From assembly GCA_019233415.1 (NCBI GenBank), contig JAFAMK010000387.1, positions 1 to 6,894 on the forward strand: a stretch of 6,894 bases of DNA, given 5' to 3'. How positions within the stretch are numbered: the stretch's first letter is position 1; the number at the start of each line of letters is the position of its first letter. Positions 6,425 to 6,894 of this stretch are shown in pieces. The notes under the pieces are model-generated. The model was not told the DNA's origin. It saw only the letters and a list, made by a program, of their open reading frames with translations, and did no database searches. The position numbers were made by a program, and so were the translations under genes. Source of the DNA: Vulcanimicrobiota bacterium. GTDB lineage: Bacteria; Vulcanimicrobiota; Vulcanimicrobiia; Vulcanimicrobiales; Vulcanimicrobiaceae.

Positions 6425-6894
6425 TGGCGAAGATCACGGTCATCGACGTCCAGCACAAAGAGTTCAAGCGTTCGCTCCAGGGCTACGACCGCAACGACGT
6501 CAACGCGTTCCTCGACGAGATCATCGAGACGCTGGAGGACGAAGCGCAGGCGCGCGCCGCGCTCCAGGCGGAGATCGGCGACCTGCGCGAGCGCATCTCG
6601 CACTTCAAGGCGATGGAGGAGTCGCTGCAGTCGACGCTGCTGCTCGCGCAGCGCACCGCCGACGAAGTGAAGGCCGCAGCGCACAAAGAGGCGGACCTGA
6701 TCAAGCAGGAGGCGCGCATCGCGGCCGAGCGCGAGATCGCCGCGCTTGCCGACCGCATCGACGACGCGCGCCGCGACGCGCAGCGCCACCAGGACACCGC
6801 CGAGAAGGCGAAGAGCGAATTGCGCTCGCTGCTCATGTCGCACCTCTCGCTGATCGACCGCCACGCGCACGCAACGGTGTCGGCGGCCGCGCCG
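6424..6894 (+). CDS. divIVA: DivIVA-family polar/septal coiled-coil protein, C-terminus cut by the window edge
   Basis: DivIVA proteins bind negatively curved membrane at poles and septa and recruit division or cell-wall factors. The frame is open to the last base, giving 157 residues. Residues 1-31 match the family's lipid-binding domain: I7-D-V, K12-E-F14, G20-Y-D22, then D25-V-N-A-F-L-D31. From about residue 33 to 145 the sequence is a long, highly charged Glu/Lys/Arg/Ala coiled coil with few helix breakers. At the positions of the membrane-inserting Phe17-Arg18 pair of B. subtilis DivIVA it has L18-Q19, a milder hydrophobic tip. The ATG overlaps the sepF stop by one base. The C-terminus, where paralogues such as Wag31, SepIVA or GpsB differ, is not visible, so the exact subfamily is open. 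Confidence 0.9.
   Translation, partial: MAKITVIDVQHKEFKRSLQGYDRNDVNAFLDEIIETLEDEAQARAALQAEIGDLRERISHFKAMEESLQSTLLLAQRTADEVKAAAHKEADLIKQEARIAAEREIAALADRIDDARRDAQRHQDTAEKAKSELRSLLMSHLSLIDRHAHATVSAAAP

Noticed and set aside
1..6894. tRNA, rRNA, CRISPR array, insertion sequence or attachment site
   Set aside because: No cloverleaf-like element, regularly spaced direct repeats, transposase or recombinase motif, or terminal inverted repeats were seen on reading both strands.

Overview
The window is GC-rich and reads as a bacterial chromosome with a mixed signature. It carries SepF and DivIVA, cell-division proteins typical of Gram-positive bacteria, cyanobacteria and other Terrabacteria. It also carries a large TonB-dependent outer-membrane receptor, which requires an outer membrane. 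That combination suggests a diderm member of the Terrabacteria. Candidatus Eremiobacterota (WPS-2) or a related lineage is my best guess, but it is an inference from gene content and not a database result.

Left block (1 to 1863): on the minus strand, ccdA (thiol-disulfide electron carrier, 182-907) is followed by the 5' end of lspA (lipoprotein signal peptidase, 1-129, cut by the window edge). Divergently on the plus strand lies lgt (prolipoprotein diacylglyceryl transferase, start near 1024, end 1863). The first two enzymes of lipoprotein maturation therefore flank one divergent control region, with ccdA between them.

Middle block (1864 to 5282, minus strand): a gene for an uncharacterised membrane protein with about five hydrophobic segments (4608-5282) is followed 47 bases later by an 898-residue TonB-dependent receptor with an N-terminal carboxypeptidase-regulatory-like domain (1864-4560). 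The short gap holds a perfect GC-rich hairpin just ahead of the receptor's ribosome binding site. The receptor ends stop-to-stop against lgt with no base between them.

Right block (5328 to 6894, plus strand): yggS, sepF and divIVA form a tightly coupled operon (ATGA overlap, then TGATG overlap). This is a shortened version of the Gram-positive division cluster, without ylmG or ylmH between sepF and divIVA. The divIVA gene runs off the right edge.

No RNA genes, mobile elements, CRISPR arrays or obvious intrinsic terminators were seen. The window looks mostly like core genome. The least explained parts are the unknown membrane protein and its pairing with the receptor.
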